DNA of 64,000 nucleotides. Origin: Acidiphilium sp. C61. GTDB taxonomy: Bacteria; Pseudomonadota; Alphaproteobacteria; Acetobacterales; Acetobacteraceae. Below the pieces are notes generated by a model that saw nothing but the letters and a program-made list of their open reading frames with translations, did no database searches and was not told the DNA's origin. This document shows positions 28,382 through 39,608 of this stretch, piece by piece. The stretch spans positions 1,946,001 to 2,010,000 of the forward strand of contig NZ_CACTIA010000005.1 in the NCBI RefSeq assembly GCF_902712915.1, given 5' to 3'. A program made the position numbers and the translations under genes. Numbering within the stretch: the first letter of the stretch is position 1; the number at the start of each line of letters is the position of its first letter.

Positions 28382-29260
28382 ATGAGTCTGAAGATTGGCG
28401 TGATCGGTCTCGGCCGGATGGGTGCCGCGATGGCAGCGCGACTGATCGAGCGCGGTCACCAGGTCTGTGGCTGGAACCGGACGGCGGCGCGGGCCGAGGC
28501 GATCGAGGGGCTGGCGGTCAAGTCATCCCCGGCCGAGGTGGCGGCGGCGGCCGATTACGTGATCGTGATGCTGCTGGACGAGGAGGCCGCAAGCGCGGTT
28601 TATCATGGCGAGGGCGGGCTGCTCGGCGCCACTCTCCGGCAGGCCCTCGTGATCGACATGAGCACGCTGAAACCCGCCGACATGCAGGCCAATGCCGAGG
28701 CGGTGGCCGCGCAGGGCGGGCGCTTCGTCGCCTGCCCCGTGGGCGGCACGGTCGGCCCGGCGCGATCGGGCAAGCTGCTCGGCCTTGCCGGCGGCGATGC
28801 CGCGGCGATCGACGCAGCATTGCCGGTTCTCGACGAATTGTGCGACCGGATGGAGCGGTTCGACACGCCGCAGGCCGCTTCGGCGATGAAGCTCGCCGTC
28901 AACCTGCCGCTGCTGGCCGCGTTCCAGGCGCTGGGCGAGGCCGCGCTCATCACCCGCGATTACGGCATTTCGCCGGAGCGGCTGCTCGGCATCATCGGCA
29001 AGAGCTCCGGCGGCGCGCCCGCCTTCGCCGTCCGCAGCGCCGCGATCATCACCGAGATGGGCGGCACCCGCAGCGATTCGGTCGGCTTCTCGATCGAGGC
29101 GGTCGAGAAGGATCTCCGCCTGATGGACGAGGCCGGGGGTGCTGCCGGCTTCAACCTTACGCTGGTCGAAGCCGTCCGCCGCACCGCGCATGACGCCGTG
29201 CGCGAAGGCTGGGGCGACCGCGACCTCGCGGCGCTGGCGGCCTTCAGCCTCCGCGCCTGA
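28382..29260 (+). CDS. NAD(P)-dependent oxidoreductase, 3-hydroxyisobutyrate dehydrogenase family
   Basis: A 292-aa beta-hydroxyacid dehydrogenase. The N-terminal Rossmann fold starts GVIGLGRMGAAMA, the second domain contains the catalytic-lysine helix SAMKLAVNLPL, and the substrate motif appears as CPVGGTVGPA. The family includes 3-hydroxyisobutyrate, tartronate semialdehyde and succinic semialdehyde reductases, and the substrate here is not certain. ATG at 28382 has AGGAG 7 nt upstream and is preferred to ATG 28376. The stop codon abuts a dispersed repeat. Confidence 0.85.
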   Translation: MSLKIGVIGLGRMGAAMAARLIERGHQVCGWNRTAARAEAIEGLAVKSSPAEVAAAADYVIVMLLDEEAASAVYHGEGGLLGATLRQALVIDMSTLKPADMQANAEAVAAQGGRFVACPVGGTVGPARSGKLLGLAGGDAAAIDAALPVLDELCDRMERFDTPQAASAMKLAVNLPLLAAFQALGEAALITRDYGISPERLLGIIGKSSGGAPAFAVRSAAIITEMGGTRSDSVGFSIEAVEKDLRLMDEAGGAAGFNLTLVEAVRRTAHDAVREGWGDRDLAALAAFSLRA

Positions 29261-29360
29261 GAGCAGTGCCCGATCCCTCTGGATCGGAAAGTGCTCTATC
29301 ATACTGATAAATCCAGCATCTTTATCCGGTCAGATGATTCCATCTGATCGGATGATGCTC
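29261..29360 (-). repeat. Two-hairpin dispersed repeat, inverted orientation
   Basis: A nearly full copy in the same orientation as that at 8391: GAGCAGTGCCCGATCC / GGATCGGAAAGTGCTC, linker TATCATACTGATAAATC, then the long hairpin TCAGATG/CATCTGA ending GATGATGCTC. It starts on the base after the TGA of the dehydrogenase gene and ends 4 nt before the stop of the convergent enoyl-CoA hydratase gene, filling the whole gap. The flanking TA is not preserved. Confidence 0.88.
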
Positions 29361-29364
29361 TCGC

Positions 29365-30126
29365 TCAGCCGCCGCGCTTCTTCGCCCGCAACGCTGCCAT
29401 GGCTTCGATGAAGGCCGGGTCGCGATGTGCGGCGTCGAGGCCGGCGGCGAACGCGTCATGATCCAGTGTCCCCGATGCGAGACCGGCGATCGCCGCCTTC
29501 ATCCCGCGCACGGCAAGCGGCGCGTTGGCGTCCAGCCGGGCGGCGAGGGCGTCGACCGCCGCATCCAGCCCGTCGGCGTCGGCCAGCTGCGTGAGGTAGC
29601 CGATCCGCAGCAGCGTTGCCGCATCGATCGTCTGGGCCGCGACGAAAAGCAGCCGCGTCGCGTCCGGCCCGATCCGCTCGACCGCGCGGGCGAGCCCCGA
29701 GCGGTAGTAATGCAGGCCGATCCGCGCCGCCGGCATCAGCAGCTCCATGCCGGCGACACCGATGCGGAAATCGCAGGCGAGGGCGAGATCGACCGCGCCG
29801 CCATAGAGATTGCCGTGCAACCGGGCGATCACCGGCTGGGGCAGGGCGGCGAACGCCGTGCCCACGCGGCCGATGCCGCCCGGCCCGTCCTCGGCATCGC
29901 CGGTCTCGCCGCGCGAGAGGGCATCGAGATCGAAGCCCGCGCTGAACACCGTCCCGGCGGCCTCGAACACGACGACCCGGATCGTTTCGTCCGCCGCGAT
30001 CGTGGCGCAGTGGCCGAGCAGGGCGTCGAGATCGTCCGCGCCGAGCCGGTTGCGCAGGGAAGGGCGGTTCAGACGCAGCCGGGCGATGCCGCCGCGGCGT
30101 TCGAAAATCGGGGGCGTTTCGGTCAT
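29365..30126 (-). CDS. Enoyl-CoA hydratase/isomerase family protein
   Basis: A 253-aa crotonase-fold protein. It has a typical oxyanion-hole segment (AAGTVFSAGFDLDAL) and the second conserved stretch (ARLHGNLYGGAVDLALACDFRIG). The catalytic glutamates of true enoyl-CoA hydratases are not clearly at the usual positions (the second site reads RIGLHYY), so the reaction could be isomerase- or hydrolase-like. It stands alone on the minus strand. Confidence 0.8.
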   Translation of the reverse strand: MTETPPIFERRGGIARLRLNRPSLRNRLGADDLDALLGHCATIAADETIRVVVFEAAGTVFSAGFDLDALSRGETGDAEDGPGGIGRVGTAFAALPQPVIARLHGNLYGGAVDLALACDFRIGVAGMELLMPAARIGLHYYRSGLARAVERIGPDATRLLFVAAQTIDAATLLRIGYLTQLADADGLDAAVDALAARLDANAPLAVRGMKAAIAGLASGTLDHDAFAAGLDAAHRDPAFIEAMAALRAKKRGG

Positions 30127-30418
30127 GCGGGTCTCCTCACACCCCCGCAGTAGCGGAGCGGCGGCAATTGCACTATAAGGATGACATGCGCCGCTGGCGC
30201 ATCTTCAGCCGGGGGATCGTCCTCCGGTCGTGATCGGAACGGATCAGATCGTTCGGTTGCGCGCAACGCCGGAGTCTCTTCGGCGTTTCCGGCCACATGG
30301 CCCGTGGCTGTGACGAGACATCGCCCACAGCCCGACCCATGCCGCCCGAGACGCCGCGTCCCGCACCGCGCCGCCGATGATGTGGCCGTCCCGGTCCTGA
30401 CGTTGCAAGGACCGAATG

Positions 30419-32569
<2,151 letters not shown>

Positions 32570-32635
32570 CGCATCCGCACTGTCCGGTCAGGTGGAAACG
32601 CCTGACCGGATGCGCGTTGCGAACGCATGACAGGA

Positions 32636-32669
32636 ACGGCCCCCGTGCGATGGCGCGGGGGCCGTTTCG
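32636..32669. terminator. Terminator between pnp and convergent MFS gene
   Basis: The stem ACGGCCCCCG / CGGGGGCCGT with a short T tract (GTTTC) lies 66 nt after the pnp stop. A second inverted repeat (CCGGTCAGG / CCTGACCGG, about 32584-32610) lies between it and the gene. Either may terminate pnp. Confidence 0.65.
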
Positions 32670-32699
32670 CTGTCCGGTCGGAGGGGCAGCTCTGGGACG

Positions 32700-33917
32700 T
32701 CAGAACCGGATCGTGCGCGGCCGCGCCGCCGCGAGGCCGAAGCCGAGCGTGGGCACCTGCAGGATCACCAGGAACGCGACCGAGGGCCACCAATGGCCGC
32801 TGAGCGTGTGGATCACCCCGAGCCCGAGCGGACCCGCGATCGACACCGCGTAGCCCACCATCTGCGAGAATGCGGACAGCGCCATGGCCTCCGCCGGGCC
32901 GCCGGTGCGCAGCACCATCAGCGTCAGCGCCAGCGGAAAACACGCGCCCTGCCCGATACCGATGAACACCACCCACACCCAGGGTGCCGCTTCAGGCGCC
33001 AGCATCAGCCCGACATAGCCGACGCTGACGATCGCGAGCAGGCTGGCGAGCAACAACCGCTGGTCGCGGCTTCTCGTGGCAAGGCCCGGCGTGACCAGCG
33101 CCACCGGAATGGCGACGAGCGTGGTCGTCGACAGCATGATCCCGGCCATGGTCGGGTTGATGCCGTGGGCATGCAGGATGGCCGGCAACCAGGACAGGAT
33201 CGAGTAGAAGCCGAGCGATTGCAGCCCCATGAACATCGTCACCGCCCAGGCCAGCGGGCTGCGCGCCAGCTTGCGGAACGCGCCCGCGCTCGGCGTGTGG
33301 CTCAGCCGGTGGGCGCCATGGGCAAGCTGCGGCAGCCAGACCACCGCCGCGACGATTGCCGGCACCGCCCACAACCCCAGCGCGCCGCGCCAGGCGAAGG
33401 GGTTGGCATCGGCAACCGGCACGCTGATCGCCGCCGCGACCGAGGCGATCGTCGTCATCACCGTGGTATAGCAGCCGGTCACGAGGCCGACGCGGGTGGG
33501 AAAATCGCGCTTGACCAGCCCCGGCAGCAGCACGTTGCCCATCGCGATCGCCGCCCCGCCCATCACCGTGCCGGCGAACAGCGCGCCGGCCCCGCCAAGC
33601 ACGCGGACCAGCAGGCCGGCGGCGAGCAGCACCAGCACCGTCATCATCGCCGCTTCCAGCCCGACCCGCCGTTGCAGCATGATGCTGACCGGGGCGAGGG
33701 CGGCGAAGCAGACGACGGGGATGGTGGCGAGCGCGGTCAACCCGAGCGGGCCGAGGCCGAGTGCCGCCCCGATCGGGGTCAGCAGCGGCGAGACCGAGGC
33801 CAGCGCCGCGCGCATGTTCATCGCGATGAGCAGGATTCCGGCGAAGAGCAGGAGATTCCGCAGGGGGCTTTCGGCGGCGGCGGCGGCCGCGGTCGTCGTC
33901 TTCGTCTCAGGGGTCAT
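32700..33917 (-). CDS. MFS transporter, CynX/NimT-like
   Basis: A 405-aa membrane protein with about 12 hydrophobic segments. The family signature region MGNVLLPGLVKRDFP and TGCYTTVMTTIA place it in the CynX/NimT group (cyanate or nitroimidazole-type transporters). The N-terminal 20 residues are Thr/Ala-rich and cytosolic. No cyanase or other metabolic gene is adjacent, so the substrate is open. The oxygenase gene lies upstream on the same strand with a 30-nt gap. Confidence 0.82.
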   Translation of the reverse strand: MTPETKTTTAAAAAAESPLRNLLLFAGILLIAMNMRAALASVSPLLTPIGAALGLGPLGLTALATIPVVCFAALAPVSIMLQRRVGLEAAMMTVLVLLAAGLLVRVLGGAGALFAGTVMGGAAIAMGNVLLPGLVKRDFPTRVGLVTGCYTTVMTTIASVAAAISVPVADANPFAWRGALGLWAVPAIVAAVVWLPQLAHGAHRLSHTPSAGAFRKLARSPLAWAVTMFMGLQSLGFYSILSWLPAILHAHGINPTMAGIMLSTTTLVAIPVALVTPGLATRSRDQRLLLASLLAIVSVGYVGLMLAPEAAPWVWVVFIGIGQGACFPLALTLMVLRTGGPAEAMALSAFSQMVGYAVSIAGPLGLGVIHTLSGHWWPSVAFLVILQVPTLGFGLAAARPRTIRF

Positions 33918-33947
33918 GGGTGTGTTGCGGCGCCGGGCCGCAGCCTT

Positions 33948-34589
33948 TCAGGCGGCTGGCATAAGACGCTTGACCAGCGCCGAAATCCGGTGCCGGCGCA
34001 TCTCGTAGCGCGCCTTGGCGTCGGTGGTCATGTAGTTCATCTGCACCGTGTAGCGCTTGCCGACATAGGTGCGGTGGCCGTGCCAGGTGGTCGGGCCGTT
34101 CGGGAAGACCAGCAGCGTGCCATCGACCGGCGGCACCTCGACCGCGTAATCCTCCAGATCGTCCGGCCCGCGCAGCAGCCGCAGGCAGCCATCCTGCCGC
34201 GCCCAGGCCTCGCTGGCCGGGTTGAGATAGAGCAGGATCGTCACCCGCTTGGCGATCGAGTCGCAATGGATCTTGCCGTCGCGCGCATCGGTGCGGCCGC
34301 GCAGCGTCAGCATCACCGGCGCGCCGTCGAGGTCGAGGCCGAATTTCCCGGCGATGATCCCCCGCATCCGCTCGCCCTTCATGTCCTCCATCAGCCGCGC
34401 GGCGTTCGACCCGAGCCTGACCGACTCGATCGGGAAACTGCCCCGCGCGCCGAGCGGCGGCAGATCGGCAACGACGCCGGCGAGCCGGTCCGGCCGGACG
34501 AAGCCGCGCATCACCAGATGCGGAAAGGGATCGGCGGAGATCTCGGTCGCGGCGAGGCCTTCGAAATCGACGACGGGGCTGGCGGTCAT
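33948..34589 (-). CDS. 2OG-Fe(II) oxygenase family protein
   Basis: A 213-aa protein of the 2-oxoglutarate/iron dioxygenase fold. The metal triad is visible: HCD in KIHCDSIAKR, and a distal His in PTTWHGHRTYVGKRY, with the Arg/Lys that binds 2-oxoglutarate just after it. This family hydroxylates small molecules, proteins or lipids; the target is unknown. It may be co-transcribed with the CynX-type transporter. Confidence 0.78.
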   Translation of the reverse strand: MTASPVVDFEGLAATEISADPFPHLVMRGFVRPDRLAGVVADLPPLGARGSFPIESVRLGSNAARLMEDMKGERMRGIIAGKFGLDLDGAPVMLTLRGRTDARDGKIHCDSIAKRVTILLYLNPASEAWARQDGCLRLLRGPDDLEDYAVEVPPVDGTLLVFPNGPTTWHGHRTYVGKRYTVQMNYMTTDAKARYEMRRHRISALVKRLMPAA

Positions 34590-34669
34590 GATGGCGTTCC
34601 GTTTAACAAGCGGCGGGGCGATGCGCCCGGTTCAAGGATAACTTACAGGGTCTGGATCGAAAGAAAACC

Positions 34670-35071
34670 ATGCAGCGCGGCATATCGGATGTTGGAATGC
34701 TGGCCGGAAGGCTGGCGATCGCTTTACTCTTCGTGCAGGCGGGCTGGAGCAAGCTCGTGCACTGGCCGGGAATCGTGCATTTGCTCACCCATCTCGATGC
34801 CCCGGCGCCGACCCTGGGCGGGGTCATCGCCGTGGTCTGCGAACTCGGCGCCGGCGGTCTCGTGATGCTGGGCCTGCGGACCCGGCAGGCTGCCATCGTG
34901 CTGGTCCTGTTCACGATCGCCGCGAACTGGCTGGCGCATCGCTTCTGGCTGATGCACGGGCGCGCCGCGGCGATGGCGGAAATCCAGTTCTTCCTCGATC
35001 TCGCGATTTGCGGCGGCCTTTTGCTGCTGGCCTCCGCCGGCCCGGGGCGCTATTCGCTCGACCGGCGCTGA
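34670..35071 (+). CDS. DoxX-family membrane protein
   Basis: A 133-aa integral membrane protein with four hydrophobic helices and the DoxX start pattern LAGRLAIALLFVQAGWSKL. DoxX proteins are found in respiratory or redox-linked membrane complexes; the function here is unknown. It lies between oppositely oriented genes and is probably monocistronic. Confidence 0.8.
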   Translation: MQRGISDVGMLAGRLAIALLFVQAGWSKLVHWPGIVHLLTHLDAPAPTLGGVIAVVCELGAGGLVMLGLRTRQAAIVLVLFTIAANWLAHRFWLMHGRAAAMAEIQFFLDLAICGGLLLLASAGPGRYSLDRR

Positions 35072-35141
35072 AAACGGCAAAAGGCGCGTGCCCGTAAAGG
35101 CCGCGCCCTGTCCCGTTCGGAATACCGATCGCGTGGTGCGA

Positions 35142-35345
35142 TCAGAACCCTTCGCGCTCGATCCGCTTGCGCTCCATCTTGCGGGCGCGGCGAACGGCTT
35201 CCGCCGCCTCGCGGGCGCGGCGCTCGGAGGGCTTTTCGTAGTGCCGGCGCAACTTCATCTCGCGGAACACGCCTTCACGCTGAAGCTTCTTCTTGAGCGC
35301 CTTCAGCGCCTGGTCGACATTGTTGTCACGAACGAGAACTTGCAC
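35142..35345 (-). CDS. rpsU: 30S ribosomal protein S21
   Basis: A 67-aa basic ribosomal protein ([19 protein letters not shown]...[13 protein letters not shown]). The start is GTG at 35345; the frame is open further upstream but that part is not homologous. GGAG precedes it by 11 nt. It stands alone, divergent from def, with a hairpin-forming sequence (GCTGCG/CGCAGC near 35400) in its leader that could take part in regulation. Confidence 0.93.
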   Translation of the reverse strand: MQVLVRDNNVDQALKALKKKLQREGVFREMKLRRHYEKPSERRAREAAEAVRRARKMERKRIEREGF

Positions 35346-35552
35346 TTGGCCAGATACTCCATAACGGTTGAAACGCTTGCAATGGAACGCAAAGAAGCTG
35401 CGCCAATCCTGACGCAGCAATAGGCGATGGCGGGAATATCCCGTCAATGGGCGCCCTTATAGCAACATTCCCCGTTTTGCCAACCGTCTTGTTTCAGCCC
35501 GCCCGGCGCGATCCGCCTTTGCGATTTGGCGGATCCGCGCCATGTGTCGCTC

Positions 35553-36107
35553 ATGGCGATTCTGAAGCTTGCCCGGCTCGGGCATCCCGTGCTGTTCGAA
35601 AAGGCCGCCCCGGTCGATGATCCGGCCGCCCCGGACATCGCGCGCCTGTTGCGTGACATGGCCGAAACGCTGGAGGATGCCGGCGGCGTCGGCCTCGCGG
35701 CGCCGCAGGTGCATGTGCCGCTGCGCATCTTCATCTATCGTGTGCCGGAAAGCCGCGCCGCCGGCGGCGATCACGATGCCCCGCGCGGCATGTCCGCCGT
35801 GATCAACCCCGAACTCGTCCTGCATCCCGGCGATCCGGTCGAGGATTGGGAGGGATGCCTGTCGATCCCGGGCATGAGCGCGCTGGTGCCCCGCGCCGCC
35901 CGCCTGACACTGCGCGGGATCGACGCGACCGGCGCCGCGTTCGCCCGCGAGGCTGCGGGGTTTCACGCCCGGGTGATCCAGCATGAGGCCGATCACCTGG
36001 ACGGCATCCTCTATCCGCAGCGGTTGCGCGATCCGCGGCTGATGGGGTTCAACGAGGAAGTGGCGCGGTTCCGCGACGAGATCGTGCGGTCCGCAGGAGA
36101 GCTGTGA
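35553..36107 (+). CDS. def: Peptide deformylase
   Basis: A 184-aa metalloenzyme that removes the N-terminal formyl group from nascent proteins. All three signature motifs are present: GVGLAAPQ (~residue 45), EGCLSIPG (~residue 102, the metal-binding Cys) and QHEADHLDG (~residue 145, the two His ligands and Glu). The first in-frame codon (TTG 35526) is less likely than ATG 35553, which starts the conserved MAIL. The stop overlaps the COQ9-like gene. Confidence 0.94.
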   Translation: MAILKLARLGHPVLFEKAAPVDDPAAPDIARLLRDMAETLEDAGGVGLAAPQVHVPLRIFIYRVPESRAAGGDHDAPRGMSAVINPELVLHPGDPVEDWEGCLSIPGMSALVPRAARLTLRGIDATGAAFAREAAGFHARVIQHEADHLDGILYPQRLRDPRLMGFNEEVARFRDEIVRSAGEL

Positions 36108-36763
36108 TGAACGAGATGGCGATGACGGGCGAGGACGAGATCCGCGCGGATGACGATGCGCTGCTCCGCGCCCTGATCGAGGAGGTGCCCTTCGATGGCT
36201 GGACGCGCACGGCCCTGCGCCGCGCCCTGGTGCGGCTCGGCCGCGATCCGGCGGAGGCGGGACTGCTGTTCGAGGGTGGCGCCCCGGCGATGATCGAGGC
36301 CTGGGCCGCCCTTGCCGACCGCGAGATGGAGGAAGCCGCAGGCGCGATCGACGAATCCCGGCTCTCGGCGCGGGTGCGCGCCCTGATCCTGCTCCGGCTC
36401 GATCGCGCCGCGCCGCATCGCGAGGCGATCCGCCGCGCTTTGGCCATCCTCGCCCTGCCGCGCCACGCGGCGCTGGCGGCACGGATCACCGGCCGCACGG
36501 TGGATGCGATCTGGCATGCGGCGGGCGACCGTTCCGCCGATTTTTCCTGGTACACGAAGCGGGCGATCCTCGCCGCGGTCTATTCGACGACGCTGCTCTA
36601 CTGGCTGCGCGACGGATCGGAGGCTGGCGCGGATACGGCGGCCTTTCTCGACCGCCGGCTCAAAGGCGTGGCGCTGATCACCCGTACCCGCAAGCGCCTG
36701 GAATCGCGGCTTGCCGGGCTGCGGCGCGGCCCTATGCGCGAAGACCCATCGCCGTCCGCATGA
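36107..36763 (+). CDS. COQ9-family protein
   Basis: A 218-aa alpha-helical protein of the COQ9 family, a TetR-like fold that binds lipids and supports ubiquinone-ring hydroxylation. The C-terminal part (FSWYTKRAILAAVYSTTLLYWLRDGS) is the most conserved COQ9 segment. ATG at 36107 overlaps the def stop (TGATG); a GTG just before is possible. Its last 32 nt overlap, tail to tail, the end of the UbiH-like monooxygenase gene, which serves the same pathway. Confidence 0.85.
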   Translation: MNEMAMTGEDEIRADDDALLRALIEEVPFDGWTRTALRRALVRLGRDPAEAGLLFEGGAPAMIEAWAALADREMEEAAGAIDESRLSARVRALILLRLDRAAPHREAIRRALAILALPRHAALAARITGRTVDAIWHAAGDRSADFSWYTKRAILAAVYSTTLLYWLRDGSEAGADTAAFLDRRLKGVALITRTRKRLESRLAGLRRGPMREDPSPSA

Positions 36764-37922
36764 AGCGGCGCTTGAGCCGGGGCATCCGGTTCACCGCGGC
36801 GAGACCGATATCCCGGGCGAGCCTGACCGGCGGCAGATCGGTGGAAAACAGCCGGTCGAGCGCATCGGTCGCGGCGAGCATCGTCACATTCGCCGGCCGG
36901 CGGATGCGCTGGTAGCGCGCCAGCAGATCCGTGCTGCCGGGATCGGCCGCCCCCTCGATCAGCCCGGCCAGGGCGATGCCGTCCTGCAAGCCGAGATTGA
37001 GCCCCTGGCCCGCGATCGGGTGCACCCCATGCGCCGAATCGCCGACGAGAACCAGCCGTGTCGCATGATAGCGGTGGGCATGCAGCGCCGAGAGCGGGTA
37101 GGTCCAGCGCTGTCCCGCCAGGCGGATGCGGCCGAGATGCGCGCCCAGCCGCCGCGCGACCTCGATGGTGAAGCGCGGATCGTCCATCGCCGCGAGGCGC
37201 GCGGCATTGGCGTGGCTTTCGGTAAAGACGATGGCGGAGAGATGGGCGCCATCCGCATCGCTCATGGGCAGCTGCGCGAAGGGGCCGCCGGGCAGGAAAT
37301 GCTCCAGCGCCACGTTCTGGTGCGGCCGCTCGTGTTCCACGGCGCAGACCACGGCGCTCTGGCGATAGGGATAGCGGGTGACCTGGATGCCGGCCTCGGC
37401 GCGCAGCGCGCTGCCCCTGCCATCGGCGGCGACCGCGAGCTTCGCCCGATAGACCGGCCCGCCGGCGATCGCGACCGTGGCGCCCTCGTCATCGCGGGTC
37501 ACGCGCGCGGTCGCCGGGGCGTGCAGCATGACCGTCGACTCCGCAAGCGCGCGGTTGATCGCCATCCGCAGCGAGCGCGCCTCGACGATCCAGCCAAACG
37601 GCTCGTCGCCGACATCGCGATGGTCGAAATCGAGAAACAGCGGCGAGGGCGGGCGGCCCGGCTTGCCGTCGGAGACGCGGATGCGCTCGATCGGGCAGGG
37701 CGGGAAGGGCAGCCTGTCCCACAGCCCGGCGCGGTCGAGCAGGTCGCGCGAGCCATAGGCGATGGCATAGGCGCGGCCGTCGAAAGCGGGGTGCTCCATC
37801 GGCGGCAGCGCCGCCCGGTCGATGAGCACGACGCGCTGCCCGGCTGCGGCGAGACGCAGGGCGAGCGCCGCCCCGACCGGTCCCGCGCCGATGATCGCAA
37901 TATCCGCCGTCTGCTCCGCCAT
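36732..37922 (-). CDS. UbiH/UbiF-type FAD monooxygenase
   Basis: A 396-aa flavoprotein hydroxylase of ubiquinone biosynthesis. FAD-binding motifs are the N-terminal GAGPVGAALALRLAA, the middle DG-type motif, and GDSAHGVHPIAGQGLNLGLQDG (~residue 270). ATG at 37922 follows GGAGG and is preferred over a 17-residue extension. The neighbouring COQ9 gene fits the pathway. Whether it hydroxylates C5, C6 or C1 cannot be told from sequence alone. Confidence 0.88.
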   Translation of the reverse strand: MAEQTADIAIIGAGPVGAALALRLAAAGQRVVLIDRAALPPMEHPAFDGRAYAIAYGSRDLLDRAGLWDRLPFPPCPIERIRVSDGKPGRPPSPLFLDFDHRDVGDEPFGWIVEARSLRMAINRALAESTVMLHAPATARVTRDDEGATVAIAGGPVYRAKLAVAADGRGSALRAEAGIQVTRYPYRQSAVVCAVEHERPHQNVALEHFLPGGPFAQLPMSDADGAHLSAIVFTESHANAARLAAMDDPRFTIEVARRLGAHLGRIRLAGQRWTYPLSALHAHRYHATRLVLVGDSAHGVHPIAGQGLNLGLQDGIALAGLIEGAADPGSTDLLARYQRIRRPANVTMLAATDALDRLFSTDLPPVRLARDIGLAAVNRMPRLKRRFMRTAMGLRA

Positions 37923-38115
37923 GGCCCGCCTCCGCTGATGCTGCAGATGTCGCATCTGCGGCAAATCCTGCAAGCCATCGGCGCGCTCATCTGCCCGGCG
38001 CCGCGACGTTCGGGAAATTCCCGAATATGGCTAAAAAATATGCAGTATATGATTTCAAAAACAACAAATCAGTGAGCCGCTCACCTTTTTGCCTAATAAA
38101 CAAACTCAAGGCCGA

Positions 38116-38131
38116 TGGCACGCTCTGTGCA
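38116..38131 (+). promoter_or_regulatory. Sigma-54 promoter of amtB
   Basis: TGGCAC, five bases, then GTGCA gives the -24/-12 signature with the exact 10-nt spacing between GG and GC that RpoN requires. It is 50 nt before the amtB start codon. AT-rich upstream sequence (38020-38100) could hold activator (NtrC-type) sites and a GTGAGC/GCTCAC palindrome is visible there. This agrees with nitrogen control of ammonium uptake. Confidence 0.78.
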
Positions 38132-38181
38132 TTGCGAGGAGCATGGTCAAACGTATCGCAGAGCAGGAAGGATAACGGCGG

Positions 38182-39483
38182 ATGAAAAAACGATTGCTCA
38201 TCGGGGGCATGGGAGCTGCCCTGGGGGTCATGGGCTGGAATGCGGTGGCCTTCGCGGACACGGCGCCGAAGCTCGACTCGGGCGACACGGCCTGGATGCT
38301 CACCTCCTCGGTCCTGGTGCTGATGATGACAGTGCCGGGTCTCGCTCTCTATTACGGCGGCCTGCTCCGCCGGAAAAACATTCTTGCCATGCTGATGCAA
38401 TGCTTCTTCGCCACCGCGCTCATCTCGGTGCTGTGGGTGGTGATCGGCTACTCGCTGGCCTTCACCAAGGGCACGCCGTTCATCGGCGGCCTGTCGCGGG
38501 TGATGCTGATGGGAGATGGCACCGGCACGCTCTCCGGCACCATCCCCGAGACGGTATTCTGCATGTTCCAGTGCACCTTCGCGATCATCACGCCGGTGCT
38601 GATCCTCGGCGGCCCGGCCGACCGGCTCAAATTCTCCTCCGCCATGGTCTTTCTCGGCATCTGGCTGATCGCCGTCTATGCGCCGATCGCGCACATGGTC
38701 TGGGGGCCGGGTGGCTTCCTCGGCGGCCAGGGCGTGCTTGATTTCGCCGGCGGCACCGTGGTGCACATCAATTCGGCGGTCGCCGGGCTCGTGGCCGCCC
38801 TGATGGTGGGCAAGCGCACCGGTTACGGCACGACCAACATGGCGCCCGCCGATCTGGGCTACACCCTGGTCGGCGCGTCCCTGCTCTGGGTCGGCTGGTT
38901 CGGCTTCAACGCGGGCTCGGCCCTCACCTCGGGCGGCCAGGCCGGGTATGCGATGATCAACACCCATCTCGCCACCGCGGCCTCGGTCCTGTCATGGACG
39001 ATGGTGGAGTGGATGATGAAGGGCAAGCCCAGCCTGCTCGGCGCCGTGTCGGGCGCGGTCGCGGGTCTCGTCGCCATCACCCCGGCCTGCGGCTTCGTCC
39101 CGGTCGGCGGCGCGCTGGTCATCGGGCTCGTCGCCGGCGTCGTCTGCTTCTGGGGCGTCACTGGCTTCAAGGGCATGTTCGGGTATGACGACGCACTCGA
39201 TGTCTGGGGCGTGCATGGGCTCGGCGGCATTGCCGGCGCGCTGCTCACCGGCGTCTTCGCGGTCAAGTCGATCGGCGGCACCAACGGCCTGCTCGCCGGC
39301 AACCCGCACCAGATGGTGCTCCAGGCCGAGGGCATCCTCGTCACGCTGCTCTACAGTGGCATCGTCTCCTTCATCATCCTCAAGGTCATCGATCTGACCA
39401 TGGGATTGCGGGTGTCGGCGGAGGCCGAGCGCGAGGGGCTCGACATCTCCGAACATGGCGAGGTTCTGCAGCACGGCTTCTGA
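38182..39483 (+). CDS. amtB: Ammonium transporter
   Basis: A 433-aa Amt-family channel for ammonium. It has a signal peptide (~residues 1-24) followed by about 11 membrane segments. The twin pore histidines are in VVHINSAVAGL and WGVHGLGG; the aromatic gate region is also present. AAGGA lies upstream of the ATG. In many bacteria glnK precedes amtB, but no P-II gene is next to it here; regulation may depend on the sigma-54 promoter alone and on a P-II protein encoded elsewhere. Confidence 0.94.
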   Translation: MKKRLLIGGMGAALGVMGWNAVAFADTAPKLDSGDTAWMLTSSVLVLMMTVPGLALYYGGLLRRKNILAMLMQCFFATALISVLWVVIGYSLAFTKGTPFIGGLSRVMLMGDGTGTLSGTIPETVFCMFQCTFAIITPVLILGGPADRLKFSSAMVFLGIWLIAVYAPIAHMVWGPGGFLGGQGVLDFAGGTVVHINSAVAGLVAALMVGKRTGYGTTNMAPADLGYTLVGASLLWVGWFGFNAGSALTSGGQAGYAMINTHLATAASVLSWTMVEWMMKGKPSLLGAVSGAVAGLVAITPACGFVPVGGALVIGLVAGVVCFWGVTGFKGMFGYDDALDVWGVHGLGGIAGALLTGVFAVKSIGGTNGLLAGNPHQMVLQAEGILVTLLYSGIVSFIILKVIDLTMGLRVSAEAEREGLDISEHGEVLQHGF

Positions 39484-39512
39484 ATTTCGGGCAAAAAATC
39501 GGACATACGAAG

Positions 39513-39543
39513 GGCCGGAGGGAAACCTCCGGCCATTTTCTTT
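39513..39543 (+). terminator. Intrinsic terminator of amtB
   Basis: The stem GGCCGGAGG / CCTCCGGCC with a GAAA loop is followed by ATTTTCTTT. It lies 30 nt after the amtB stop. Confidence 0.85.
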
Positions 39544-39608
39544 GTCAGATCAGTGTGATTCAGGTTATAGTTCAACCTCTGCCGTATTGCCGGAGTCTGG
39601 CACACGAA

